23,128 nucleotides of DNA from UBA4466 sp963925035 (GTDB taxonomy: Bacteria > Bacteroidota > Bacteroidia > Flavobacteriales_D > Crocinitomicaceae): NCBI GenBank assembly GCA_963925035.1, contig CAWUSK010000037.1, forward strand, positions 1 to 23,128. The letters run 5' to 3'. The notes below the pieces were generated by a model. The model made no database searches. It had not been told where the DNA came from and worked only from the letters and a program-made list of their open reading frames with translations. Numbering within the stretch: position 1 is the first letter of the stretch; every line of letters starts with the position of its first letter. This document shows positions 7,318 through 14,645 of this stretch, piece after piece. The translations under genes and the position numbers were made by a program.

Positions 7318-7752
7318 TTATTGAATCATTCCCGCTATTTTACCTCTGCACACCAACTCACCTTTTTGGTTAAACATTTCAACTTTGCATTTCAATTTAT
7401 TGAATCTAAAATACTCTTTTTCGCTTTTCACAGTCACCGTTTCTCCAGGAAAAACTGGAATGAAGAAGTCTACTTCCGAAGAAGTTAACGCAATTTTCAC
7501 GTCGTTTAGAGTATTACTTGATTCGCTCAAAAGGTAAATTCCGAACGCTACTAACCCAATCTGCGCCATTGTTTCAGTTAAGATAACCCCTGGCGTTACT
7601 GGATTATTTTTAAAGTGACCTTTGTAAAAATCGTGTGTTGCATCGAATGTATATGTCCCATTAATTCCATTTTCGTCCACCGATAGCACTTCATCTACGA
7701 AAAGAAATGGCCTTTGGTACGGAAGTTTTGCTATGATTTCTGCAGATGTCAT
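7318..7752 (-). CDS. FabZ-like 3-hydroxyacyl-ACP dehydratase
   Basis: A 144-residue single hot-dog protein. It starts with the FabZ-type LPYQRPFLFVDEVL and has the active-site block HFKNNPVTPGVILTETMAQ, with His46 and Glu60 spaced 14 residues apart as in FabZ (His54/Glu68 in E. coli family numbering). It would remove water from 3-hydroxyacyl-ACP to give trans-2-enoyl-ACP. It lies between the enoyl-reductase-like gene (gap 1 base) and the ketosynthase (gap 4 bases), consistent with a dedicated type II fatty acid module. Cytoplasmic. Confidence 0.9.
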   Translation of the reverse strand: MTSAEIIAKLPYQRPFLFVDEVLSVDENGINGTYTFDATHDFYKGHFKNNPVTPGVILTETMAQIGLVAFGIYLLSESSNTLNDVKIALTSSEVDFFIPVFPGETVTVKSEKEYFRFNKLKCKVEMFNQKGELVCRGKIAGMIQ

Positions 7753-7753
7753 A

Positions 7754-8554
7754 TTAACTTAAATGTTCTCCACCGTTCACTGGAAGTGTAACTCCTGTAA
7801 TCCATTTAGATTCTTCTTTAACCAATAAATAGACGACATTGGCCACATCTTCTGGGGCTGTTAGGCGTTTAAATGGATTTCGTTTTATTGCGTATTCTCT
7901 TAACTTTTCATTTCCGGGAATCATCCTGAAAGACGCAGTATCTGTAACTCCAGCTTCTATGCAATTTGATTTAATTCCAAAAGGAGCAAACTCCAACGCA
8001 ATGTTCCTTGAAATGGCTTCTAGAACAACTTTAGCTGCAGAAACGGCTGCATAATTTCGCCATGCTTTTTTATTCCCTTCGCTCGTAAAACTAATAATCC
8101 TAGCATCCTCTGAGAAGAGACTTTTACTAAAAACATCCTTTGACCAATCATATAAACTAAAAGCCATGTTCTCCAGCGTAATGTGGAAATCATCGTTTTG
8201 TAATTCTCTGCCGTCATCAGAAATCATAGGCTTTAAATTCCCTTTAGCAATGCTGTGAACGAGGCATTTTACTTTACCTATTTCTTGCAAGGTTTGTTTT
8301 AATTGAATTAGAATAGCTTCCCTGTTTTCAGGTTTAACAACATCCATATTAAAATGAAGTAGCTTTACCTTTCTCGTTGAAGCTATAGTTTCAAATTCAG
8401 TCTCAATGGCAGCAAAATCACTTTTTCGGGCACGATAAACCAAACAGATATTCAACCCTTCTTCCGCTAATTTTTTAGCCGTAGCTAAACCAAGACCACT
8501 TGAAGCGCCAAGTATAATGGCCCACTCGTTTTTACCTTCAAATTCTCTTACCAT
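7754..8554 (-). CDS. SDR of enoyl-ACP reductase type (FabI/FabL-like)
   Basis: A 266-residue short-chain dehydrogenase. The cofactor loop is GASSGLG (16-22). The active site reads YAAVSAAK (Tyr168, Lys175), a Tyr-x6-Lys spacing characteristic of enoyl-ACP reductases FabI/FabL, and not the Tyr-x3-Lys of FabG-type ketoreductases. LVHSIA (98-103) also matches the FabI signature. It would reduce the enoyl-ACP made by the neighbouring dehydratase, so the module can make saturated chains. The gene overlaps the type III PKS stop by 7 bases. A ketoreductase role cannot be excluded from sequence alone, but the motif spacing is against it. Confidence 0.85.
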   Translation of the reverse strand: MVREFEGKNEWAIILGASSGLGLATAKKLAEEGLNICLVYRARKSDFAAIETEFETIASTRKVKLLHFNMDVVKPENREAILIQLKQTLQEIGKVKCLVHSIAKGNLKPMISDDGRELQNDDFHITLENMAFSLYDWSKDVFSKSLFSEDARIISFTSEGNKKAWRNYAAVSAAKVVLEAISRNIALEFAPFGIKSNCIEAGVTDTASFRMIPGNEKLREYAIKRNPFKRLTAPEDVANVVYLLVKEESKWITGVTLPVNGGEHLS

Positions 8555-9600
8555 TTCAGTAATATTGTTTGTGCCGTAAAACCTGGCCCAAAGCTAAGCA
8601 TTAAGCCAATATCTCCTTTTTTAGTTCCTTCATCCATAAACCGCTCAAGTACATACAGAACGGTTGCGCTTGACATATTCCCAAACTGCTTCAAGACTGC
8701 TTTTGTGTTGTCAATGTTCTTTCCTAAGGAACCAAATAACTCTTCTATCGTTTGTACAATTTTCTTTCCTCCCGGGTGAAAAATAAGATGATCAACGTCT
8801 TCAATAGATAAACCATTTCGTTCTAAAAACGGGTGCACAATTTTAGGGAAATGAGAAGAAATCTGTTCAGGAACTTCTTTGTCCAACACCATTTGTAGGC
8901 CTGTATTTTTAAGTTCAAATCCCATCATGTGCTCGGCATTGTAAAAATGATACATTGCCTCATCAATTAATTCAGGACCTTCTTCATTTTCGTGAGAAGA
9001 AAGAATGGTACATGCACATCCATCTCCAAAAATAGCAGCGCTTACGATGTTTACCATCGAATAGTCATCAATTTGAAACGTAGAAGTTGGAGATTCAACT
9101 GCGATCACAGCCGCTCGTTTATTTGGATTCGCTTTTAGGAAGTTATTAGCGTATATCATACCCGAAACGCCAGCAACGCAGCCCATTTCGGTTACAGGAA
9201 GTCGCACAATATCCTGTTTCATGTTTAATTTATTTATTAGATAAGCGTCTACAGATGGAATCATGATTCCTGTGCAGCTTACCGTAATAATAAAATCAAT
9301 ATCAGTAGAAACAAGATTGGCTTTACTCAGTGCTTTGGTTAATCCACCTTCAGCCAGCTTGATCGTTTCACGCTTATAAATATCATTTTTTTCTTCGAAC
9401 GATGTGCGCAGAAAGACATCTTCAGCATCCATTATTGAATACCTTCTTTCGACGCCGGCATTTTCGAAAAGCTTGATTACTTTTCGTTGGTATCGTTCTT
9501 CTTGTCCAGACAACCAGACCTTCAGAAATGGAATTATTTCTTCGGTAGATCTCGTATAAGGAGGAAGTTGAGTTGCTACAGATGTTATTTTTACGCTCAT
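8548..9600 (-). CDS. Type III polyketide synthase (chalcone synthase-like)
   Basis: A 350-residue homodimeric-type ketosynthase of usual length. The Cys-His-Asn triad of type III PKS is visible: Cys141 in TEMGCVAG, His275 in FHPGGKK and Asn308 in FGNMSSAT (equivalent to Cys164, His303, Asn336 of chalcone synthase). The C-terminal loop LSFGPGFTAQ corresponds to GFGPG. This separates it from KAS III (FabH), whose Asn lies in NAN. It would take a fatty acyl starter, extend it with malonyl-CoA and cyclise the chain to an alkylresorcinol or alkylpyrone. It overlaps methyltransferase A by 4 bases. Combination with a methyltransferase and flavoprotein recalls srsABC of Streptomyces griseus. Cytoplasmic. 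Confidence 0.93.
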   Translation of the reverse strand: MSVKITSVATQLPPYTRSTEEIIPFLKVWLSGQEERYQRKVIKLFENAGVERRYSIMDAEDVFLRTSFEEKNDIYKRETIKLAEGGLTKALSKANLVSTDIDFIITVSCTGIMIPSVDAYLINKLNMKQDIVRLPVTEMGCVAGVSGMIYANNFLKANPNKRAAVIAVESPTSTFQIDDYSMVNIVSAAIFGDGCACTILSSHENEEGPELIDEAMYHFYNAEHMMGFELKNTGLQMVLDKEVPEQISSHFPKIVHPFLERNGLSIEDVDHLIFHPGGKKIVQTIEELFGSLGKNIDNTKAVLKQFGNMSSATVLYVLERFMDEGTKKGDIGLMLSFGPGFTAQTILLKW

Positions 9601-10304
9601 TTTTTGTTAATTATCCATTTGTAACGAAATGCCCATCGCCAAGAGATAGTGCTTTTATAATTTATTTTTTTTGATAACCGCTTAAGGTCTTTTCTTTTGA
9701 ATCCCCTTAATATAGAAATTAAACCGTCAGTTTTTACCATCTCGTTATTAATAAACAGTGTCACTATTTTGAAAAGGTAATAAGCGAGCCGATGACGATG
9801 TAAATCATTTACAACAATTCCTATTTTGGTATTCTTAAGCAGGAATTCAATCAAATCTAGCGCTACAGCGTCTTCAAAATGATGCAAAAACAAGGTACAC
9901 AATACAATGTCGCAGGTCTGAGTTTCAAATTCTTTGGCTAAAACGTCTTGTTTCCTATATTTTATTTCTGGATAATCTACCGATAATTGAATCGCATAAT
10001 CGATAGTACCTTGATTTGCATCAATTCCTATTAATTCTAATTGAAAACCATTTTTTTTACCAAATACTGCCACTTCTCTTAGCATATCGCCATTTCCGCA
10101 GCCTAAGTCAACAATGCGGATGAGTTTGTCTTTATTTTCAGATTTCAATAGACTTTTAATTCCATCAATTGTAAGTCCGTTACCACCCAACCATTTGTTT
10201 ATGCTTGCAATCTGATTCAGTGTTTTTATAAGCGCTTCACCACTCATATCAAGATCATCCATGATTTCAATTTCCTTACTTCGATATGTTGTATCTACAA
10301 ACAT
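9597..10304 (-). CDS. Class I SAM methyltransferase A of the PKS operon
   Basis: A 235-residue class I methyltransferase with motif I VDLGCGNGD at 65-73 and GIDANQ at 93-98, and a post-I acidic loop as in UbiE/SrsB-like enzymes. It is paralogous over its whole length to the methyltransferase at 4053-4754. Its stop overlaps the type III PKS start by 4 bases and its start overlaps the FAD oxidoreductase stop by 1 base, so it is made together with both. Inferred role: methylation of the alkyl-phenol or pyrone released by the PKS. Whether it acts on carbon or oxygen cannot be told. Confidence 0.88.
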   Translation of the reverse strand: MFVDTTYRSKEIEIMDDLDMSGEALIKTLNQIASINKWLGGNGLTIDGIKSLLKSENKDKLIRIVDLGCGNGDMLREVAVFGKKNGFQLELIGIDANQGTIDYAIQLSVDYPEIKYRKQDVLAKEFETQTCDIVLCTLFLHHFEDAVALDLIEFLLKNTKIGIVVNDLHRHRLAYYLFKIVTLFINNEMVKTDGLISILRGFKRKDLKRLSKKINYKSTISWRWAFRYKWIINKK

Positions 10305-11431
10305 TACAATTCGGAATTCATTGGTTTGCCATGTGTTTTCTTAATAATACGAGGCAAAATAAACGGGAATGTTTTTAAAAAAAGCATTATCAATTCAGAA
10401 AAGAAACCTAATCTGAACAGTCGCGCTATTATGTGTCCCGACTTTAGCCTTGAATTAAACTCTAAGTTCCACTTTTTTGTATATTGGATTTCTAATTCTT
10501 CTCTCGATTTTATACTTCCAGCTTTGAAGTTTAGAATTTGTTGTGAAACCATTTGGGCAGCTCTAATCGCCATACTCATACCGTTACCTGCCAATGGGTG
10601 AATCATACCCGCACTGTCGCCACACATTAAAATATGCTTTTCTACTGGTTTTTTTGAGGAAAATGAAACTTGACTAATGGTTAATGGTTTTTCGAAAACG
10701 AGTTCAAACGTATCGAATACTTCTTTTAAATAAGTGTTTTTGCTAAGTACTTTCTGCTGAAAATCGTCAATGTTTTTATACTTTTTAAACGACTTAAAAT
10801 CTGCAATATAACAGACATTTACGTGGTCGTTTTCTACTTTGGATACTCCACAGTATCCACCTTTAAAATTATGTAGTCCAACAGCATCCTCTGGGAAATC
10901 CCCCTTGTAATGTGCTTTTACACCTAAAAAAGGAGACGCTTTTCTAATAAAATCTCTTTTCATTTTGATATCTAAATTAGACCGCTTTCCAAATGACCCA
11001 ATCACTAACTCCGAAGTGTATTGCTCATTTTGATTAGTGATTACCTGAAATTGATCGTTTTTGAACTCAATATCAGTGACGTTTTCATGTCTTATTTGAA
11101 CTCCATTTTGAATTACTTTTTTTGACAATTCCCAATCGATGCAATAACGGCTTATGCTAAATCCTCCGATTGGTAGTTTAGTTCTTATGAACTTACTTTT
11201 GGGCGTACTTAGGGTAAAGTCAATAATGTTTTTTGCACCGTAATCGAATGGATTAAAATCCAAGGCTTTTAAATAGGGCAATACTTCATTTGAAATGTAC
11301 TCGCCGCATACTTTATGTTTTGGGTATTCCTGTTTTTCAATCAAAAGTACCGACAATCCTTTTTTTGATAAATGCAAAGCACTTGTTAATCCAGCTAATC
11401 CACCGCCAACTATAATTACATCGTAAGTCAT
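10304..11431 (-). CDS. FAD-dependent oxidoreductase (geranylgeranyl reductase / aromatic hydroxylase family)
   Basis: A 375-residue flavoprotein. It has the N-terminal dinucleotide site VGGGLAGL (8-15) with Glu32 ending the second strand, CGE at 42-44, and the FAD ribityl-binding CGDSAGMIHPLAGNGMSMA block from 270, all typical of the FixC/geranylgeranyl reductase and PHBH-like superfamily. As first gene of the operon it probably oxidises the PKS product, for example ring hydroxylation towards a hydroquinone or quinone, as inferred by analogy with SrsC next to a type III PKS and methyltransferase. A reductase acting on double bonds of a chain is the alternative. A near-consensus promoter lies about 115 bases upstream. 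Confidence 0.85.
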   Translation of the reverse strand: MTYDVIIVGGGLAGLTSALHLSKKGLSVLLIEKQEYPKHKVCGEYISNEVLPYLKALDFNPFDYGAKNIIDFTLSTPKSKFIRTKLPIGGFSISRYCIDWELSKKVIQNGVQIRHENVTDIEFKNDQFQVITNQNEQYTSELVIGSFGKRSNLDIKMKRDFIRKASPFLGVKAHYKGDFPEDAVGLHNFKGGYCGVSKVENDHVNVCYIADFKSFKKYKNIDDFQQKVLSKNTYLKEVFDTFELVFEKPLTISQVSFSSKKPVEKHILMCGDSAGMIHPLAGNGMSMAIRAAQMVSQQILNFKAGSIKSREELEIQYTKKWNLEFNSRLKSGHIIARLFRLGFFSELIMLFLKTFPFILPRIIKKTHGKPMNSEL

Positions 11432-11545
11432 TATAAGATGTTCATTTGTTTTGTATTGACTTTAATATTGGTTGAACTTTCTAATTCACCCAGTCCAAAT
11501 TGCAAGTTAAATTTAAAATACGCTGTTGATAATAGAAATTTGACC

Positions 11546-11575
11546 CAAGTTTACCATTTACGTTTAAAATGTCAA
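11546..11575 (-). promoter_or_regulatory. Candidate promoter of the type III PKS operon
   Basis: On the minus strand TTG (11575-11573) is followed after 19 bases by TAAACTTG (11553-11546), one mismatch from TAnnTTTG at the optimal spacing. Transcription would begin near 11540, giving a leader of about 110 bases before the ATG at 11431. No other credible site was seen in this gap of 237 bases. Confidence 0.45.
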
Positions 11576-11668
11576 ATTATTTAACTTATCAATTGAGGAA
11601 ATATTTCGAAACAATTATTAAGGGAAGCAGTAGATGCACTTTTCCTTAGCACGACTTTTAATAATATT

Positions 11669-11992
11669 TTATTTAGTCAAGATTTTATCTGCAATTGCCT
11701 GCGCATCTTTGCAATATTTGTCGTTACCTTGTAAAGTCCATTCTCCCGTTTTTTCAATGTAAAATTTAACTGTTTTCTCAACAACGTCTGAATAACCGCC
11801 GTACGATTCCAACATGCTTTGCACCTCTTCATTGTACTCAATCTTGCTAAACTTATCTGATACAACTAAGTCCCAAAGTCTATTGATGCGCTTTGACTTC
11901 TCTTTATGAGTTGTGCTAGTTGCCTTGTAGGCCATTAAGAAAAGAGAAAGTGCTTTTGCCTCTGGAGATGGTTTTTCAATGTTTTTTTTCAT
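11669..11992 (-). CDS. Hypothetical protein (107 aa)
   Basis: I recognise no family. The ATG at 11992 opens a 107-codon frame. The product is mostly helical and basic, without signal peptide or membrane segment, with two tyrosine- and tryptophan-containing stretches (RLWDLVV and GEWTLQGNDKYCKD). A consensus promoter sits about 30 bases upstream, so it is probably a single-gene transcription unit. Downstream, the next gene in the same direction is the PKS operon, separated by 237 bases with its own candidate promoter, so a functional link is not supported. Confidence 0.7.
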   Translation of the reverse strand: MKKNIEKPSPEAKALSLFLMAYKATSTTHKEKSKRINRLWDLVVSDKFSKIEYNEEVQSMLESYGGYSDVVEKTVKFYIEKTGEWTLQGNDKYCKDAQAIADKILTK

Positions 11993-12022
11993 GCTGTTCG
12001 TTGTGTATCAAAATATGAAGGA

Positions 12023-12051
12023 CAAAAGTACTGTAATAATGTCAATCCCAA
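12023..12051 (-). promoter_or_regulatory. Consensus Bacteroidetes promoter for the 107-aa gene
   Basis: Minus strand: TTG (12051-12049), 18 bases, then TACTTTTG (12030-12023), an exact match to TTG/TAnnTTTG. The start of transcription would lie about 25 bases before the ATG at 11992. Confidence 0.65.
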
Positions 12052-12129
12052 CGCTACATTTGAATCTACCTAATAAAACTTAGTTGTTGGTTTATTGAGG
12101 GTTTGAATATTTCAAGTGAAAAAGACGTG

Positions 12130-12510
12130 TTATACCACTCTTATTCCAATGATCGCAATATCGTCCATTTGTTCTTCTTCCATTTTCCAATTAAAAAAAT
12201 CATATTCAAGTACATACTAAATCTCAGTCATTGGAAGATGCTTTCTACTCAAAATACTTTTATTCAATCTTTTCTTTGTATACTTTCTTGTTTTTACTAC
12301 ACCAAATTGTTCCATATAACCATCCGTATATAGGAAAACTAAATCTCCTTTTTTCACATGAATTGTATGGTTGGTAAACGGTTTCGGATTATCAGTGTAT
12401 CCAATGTTTTGTCTATCTACTTTGAATTCTCCGGTCTCTCCAATGATGGATGATACCATTCCAAACTCCGCTCCACTTTCGTACAGAAACTTCGCTTGTT
12501 TTCCGCAGCA
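12130..12510 (-). pseudogene. PP2C/SpoIIE-type serine phosphatase remnant
   Basis: The minus strand keeps the C-terminal end of the PP2C (RsbU/SpoIIE-like) phosphatases common in Bacteroidetes. The segment KPFTNHTIHVKKGDLVFLY is followed by TDGYMEQFG, which bears the metal-binding Asp of the TDG motif. The frame is cut by TAG at 12217-12219, yet carries on in the same frame with the typical ending FFNWKMEEEQMDDIAIIGIR to a TAA at 12130-12132. The upstream catalytic half is missing; a short stretch beyond 12500 resembling a PAS domain is in another frame and unsure. An intact member would be a cytoplasmic stress- or signal-response phosphatase. Nonsense mutation plus 5' loss mark it as dead. 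Confidence 0.75.
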
Positions 12511-12922
12511 GGATTCTCCTGCGCTATTGCACCTTTAGCATCCGCTATCAGCACACTGTCAATACTTGCGGAAAAAAGTTGATTAATCATAAATGATTAA
12601 AATCTAGTGAATTTTGGGTTAGTGAATATCATAGGAAGTATGTTGACATTAATTTTTATTTTTAGTGTACTCTTCCAAAAAGACCAATTCTGTTGTTATT
12701 CCTGTCAAAAATCCTCAATTTTTATATGAATGTATTAACACAGAACTGTAACGTTTAATAAACAATGGATAGGCTTTGAAATTGAACACAAGATAATTTT
12801 GAAAACAAGATTTGGATGCACTTCTTGTGGCACAACTCAGAAATCCAAACACCTAAACTACTTTGAATTTTCTCGTTAGTTGCGATATCCGAAAATCGCA
12901 AAACGCTCCCTTCGCAATACGG
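12511..12922. other. Stretch without recognisable gene
   Basis: Both strands were read in all frames. Short open stretches exist, and one between about 12500 and 12590 on the minus strand looks faintly PAS-like (FSASIDSVLIADAKG), but nothing else resembles a known protein, RNA gene or repeat. It is probably debris between the decayed phosphatase and the next promoter. Confidence 0.5.
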
Positions 12923-12954
12923 TTTCAAATTAATTTGCCGCCACTGTATATTTG
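12923..12954 (+). promoter_or_regulatory. Orphan Bacteroidetes promoter
   Basis: A perfect -7 element TATATTTG (12947-12954) is preceded after 20 bases by TTTC (12923-12926), a one-mismatch -33 element. It points at the ATG at 12978, which begins only a 22-codon stub. Confidence 0.45.
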
Positions 12955-12977
12955 TCTCATCAATTTAAATCTACAGT

Positions 12978-13046
12978 ATGAAATTATTAGTTACGGGAGC
13001 AGATGGGAAAAACGTGAATCGTCGAAAAATTATGAAAATGCAATAA
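12978..13046 (+). pseudogene. 5' stub resembling a Rossmann-fold dehydrogenase/epimerase
   Basis: An ATG at 12978 gives 22 codons beginning MKLLVTGADG, the first strand and glycine turn usual for extended SDR epimerases and NAD(P)-binding proteins, then unrelated residues and a TAA at 13044-13046. The upstream promoter and correct spacing suggest the beginning of a lost gene. The match is only ten residues, so chance is possible. Confidence 0.3.
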
Positions 13047-13179
13047 TTAAAGGAGGTCTAACCACCAATGAAAGCAGCAAGTCGGTTTCGTTTTTCATAG
13101 TGAAATGAAATCGACTAGTTCTCCTTATTTGTTTGTGAAAGTATACTGATTCAATAATTAAGACAATAGAAAATGAAAT

Positions 13180-13932
13180 TCAAGCTTTCGCTCGGACAGT
13201 TTTTCTTTGGTTACACTTTCTTTTATATTTTATCATATTATATCTAAAATCGTCATAGAATAAACTAGAGATGAGAATCACGGCTGCTAAAATCAAGGTG
13301 TTTAATTTTAATTCAAATTTGGAGTACAAAAGTCCACCAGTTAAACCTCCCGCAAAAAAGAATGAGATAATGTAAATTCGAAGTTTAATGTTTGCTTTTA
13401 GCTTTTCTCTGTTTGGATATGATTTAGGAAAGAACAATTGAGAAACATCAATCCCTAAGTCAGTAAAAAGCCCCGTAAGGTGTGTTGTTCTTACAACGGC
13501 ATTTGAAATCTTTGTGACAAACGAATTTTGCAACCCCATGGCAAAGAGCAGTAAACAAATAATTAAATTAGAATAATCATTTTCGATAAAATTGCTCACC
13601 AGTCCGATTGACACCAACACAAGAAACTCTGCAATCGTTGGAAGAACGAATACATTGCGTTTTTTATTTGCCTTTAACTTTTCAATTAGAAAACTAGAGA
13701 AAAAAGAACCAAAGAGAAAAGAGAAAATATAAAGGAAAAATATGGTGCCTTTCCAAAATTTAAAATCAGCAACATCGTTTATAAAGAGTGCAAAATGGCC
13801 AGTTACATTTGTTGTCAATTGCTTAAATGCCAAAAATCCAGTAACGTTTACAATTCCAGCAACAAAAGATAGAACGATGGCAATTCGTAGGTTATGTTTT
13901 GAAGTCCGACTTTTACCTTGATGTCTAAACAT
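13180..13932 (-). CDS. DUF1275 (YoaK-like) membrane protein
   Basis: The 250-residue product has about six membrane helices and the DUF1275 signatures: near the start SFVAGIVNVTGFLAFKQLTT followed by NVTGH, and in the middle FAMGLQNSFVTKISNAVVRT with a following THLTGLFTDLGID. These are strong family marks. Function is unknown; members are inner-membrane proteins, sometimes proposed as transporters. The N-terminal 15 and C-terminal 25 residues are basic and cytoplasmic. It stands alone, with no gene within 500 bases upstream. Confidence 0.9.
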   Translation of the reverse strand: MFRHQGKSRTSKHNLRIAIVLSFVAGIVNVTGFLAFKQLTTNVTGHFALFINDVADFKFWKGTIFFLYIFSFLFGSFFSSFLIEKLKANKKRNVFVLPTIAEFLVLVSIGLVSNFIENDYSNLIICLLLFAMGLQNSFVTKISNAVVRTTHLTGLFTDLGIDVSQLFFPKSYPNREKLKANIKLRIYIISFFFAGGLTGGLLYSKFELKLNTLILAAVILISSLFYDDFRYNMIKYKRKCNQRKTVRAKA

Positions 13933-14450
13933 ATACTTGAGCCGTTTGTCAGACTGATTATCTTCTATAGAAATCTTATCTGATTATTCAATTTAAAACT
14001 CATCTCCGTCTAAGTTACTCATTATTGATTGGCACACTTTAATTATTAACGATTAATCGATGTTTTAATTAAACCAAGTCAACTATTCACTAACCATAAA
14101 CTTTTCAACGAAAGTTCGTTCATTTTGCACTAGTTTCAATGAATACAGATCAGTTTGGACATAACGCCAAACAACTCTATTTCAACTCGTATATTCCTTT
14201 CGAAAAGCGAAACTAAATGAAAGACAGAGTAGAATTTGATTAATAGAGCTATTCATTTTAATTAATTTTACTTCGGTCCAAGAGTAAGATTCAATTTGTT
14301 CAAAGCCTTAATTAGATATATACCTGCATATATTTCTTAATACTAACTGGCAAGTGCACTTTACACATACTCATATGAAAAACATTCATACAGTATTAAT
14401 TATCAATTATTTAAGACTAAACTTATCGTAAATAATAAAATATAGCAGTC
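13933..14450. other. Gene-poor gap with a small inverted repeat
   Basis: No convincing gene was found. A perfect inverted repeat AACGAA-AG-TTCGTT lies at 14107-14120, followed by a weak TCATTTTG (14120-14127) and an ATG at 14139 that opens only 25 codons (begins MNTDQFGHNAKQLYFNS). This could be an operator and promoter in front of a truncated gene, but the evidence is thin. The rest is AT-rich without structure I can name. Confidence 0.4.
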
Positions 14451-14645
14451 ATGGAAATAAATGAAATTAATTCGGATCGCGTGGTACTTCAATTATTAGG
14501 CATCGAGAAAAAATGGGTCAGATCTTCAGAAGGAGAATGGGTGGACAAGAAAACACTTAAAAAGGAACTGAATGAAAATGCAATTGCGATGGAAACTGAA
14601 TCTAAAAAATGGTGGATGTTTTGGAAGAGTAGAAACAAACTATAG
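14451..14645 (+). CDS. Small hypothetical protein (64 aa)
   Basis: I do not recognise it. The ATG at 14451 starts 64 codons ending in a Trp-rich basic tail (KKWWMFWKSRNKL) that could bind membrane or nucleic acid. Its last six bases overlap the 3' end of bioF tail to tail. No promoter of the TAnnTTTG type was seen close upstream. The charge pattern and clean start are protein-like, but the ORF is short. Confidence 0.5.
   Translation: MEINEINSDRVVLQLLGIEKKWVRSSEGEWVDKKTLKKELNENAIAMETESKKWWMFWKSRNKL

Noticed and set aside
7754..8554. SDR first read as FabG ketoreductase
   Set aside because: The Tyr and Lys are separated by six residues and a HSIA motif is present, which fits enoyl-ACP reductases better than FabG.
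8548..9600. FabH (KAS III) instead of type III PKS
   Set aside because: The Asn lies in GNMSSAT and the C-terminus has the GPG loop of chalcone synthases, without the FabH NAN motif.
4053..11431. Flexirubin or aryl polyene cluster
   Set aside because: The condensing enzyme that would define it is a chalcone-synthase-like type III PKS; there is no DarA/DarB pair, ammonia lyase or series of ketosynthases and acyltransferases in the window.
12780..12890. Possible transposase fragment (plus-strand FGCTSCG segment)
   Set aside because: Only two cysteines in a short frame; no inverted repeats or further similarity to an insertion sequence.
12863..13108. 81-aa plus-strand ORF
   Set aside because: No protein-like composition or family match; it overlaps the promoter and the dehydrogenase-like stub in another frame.
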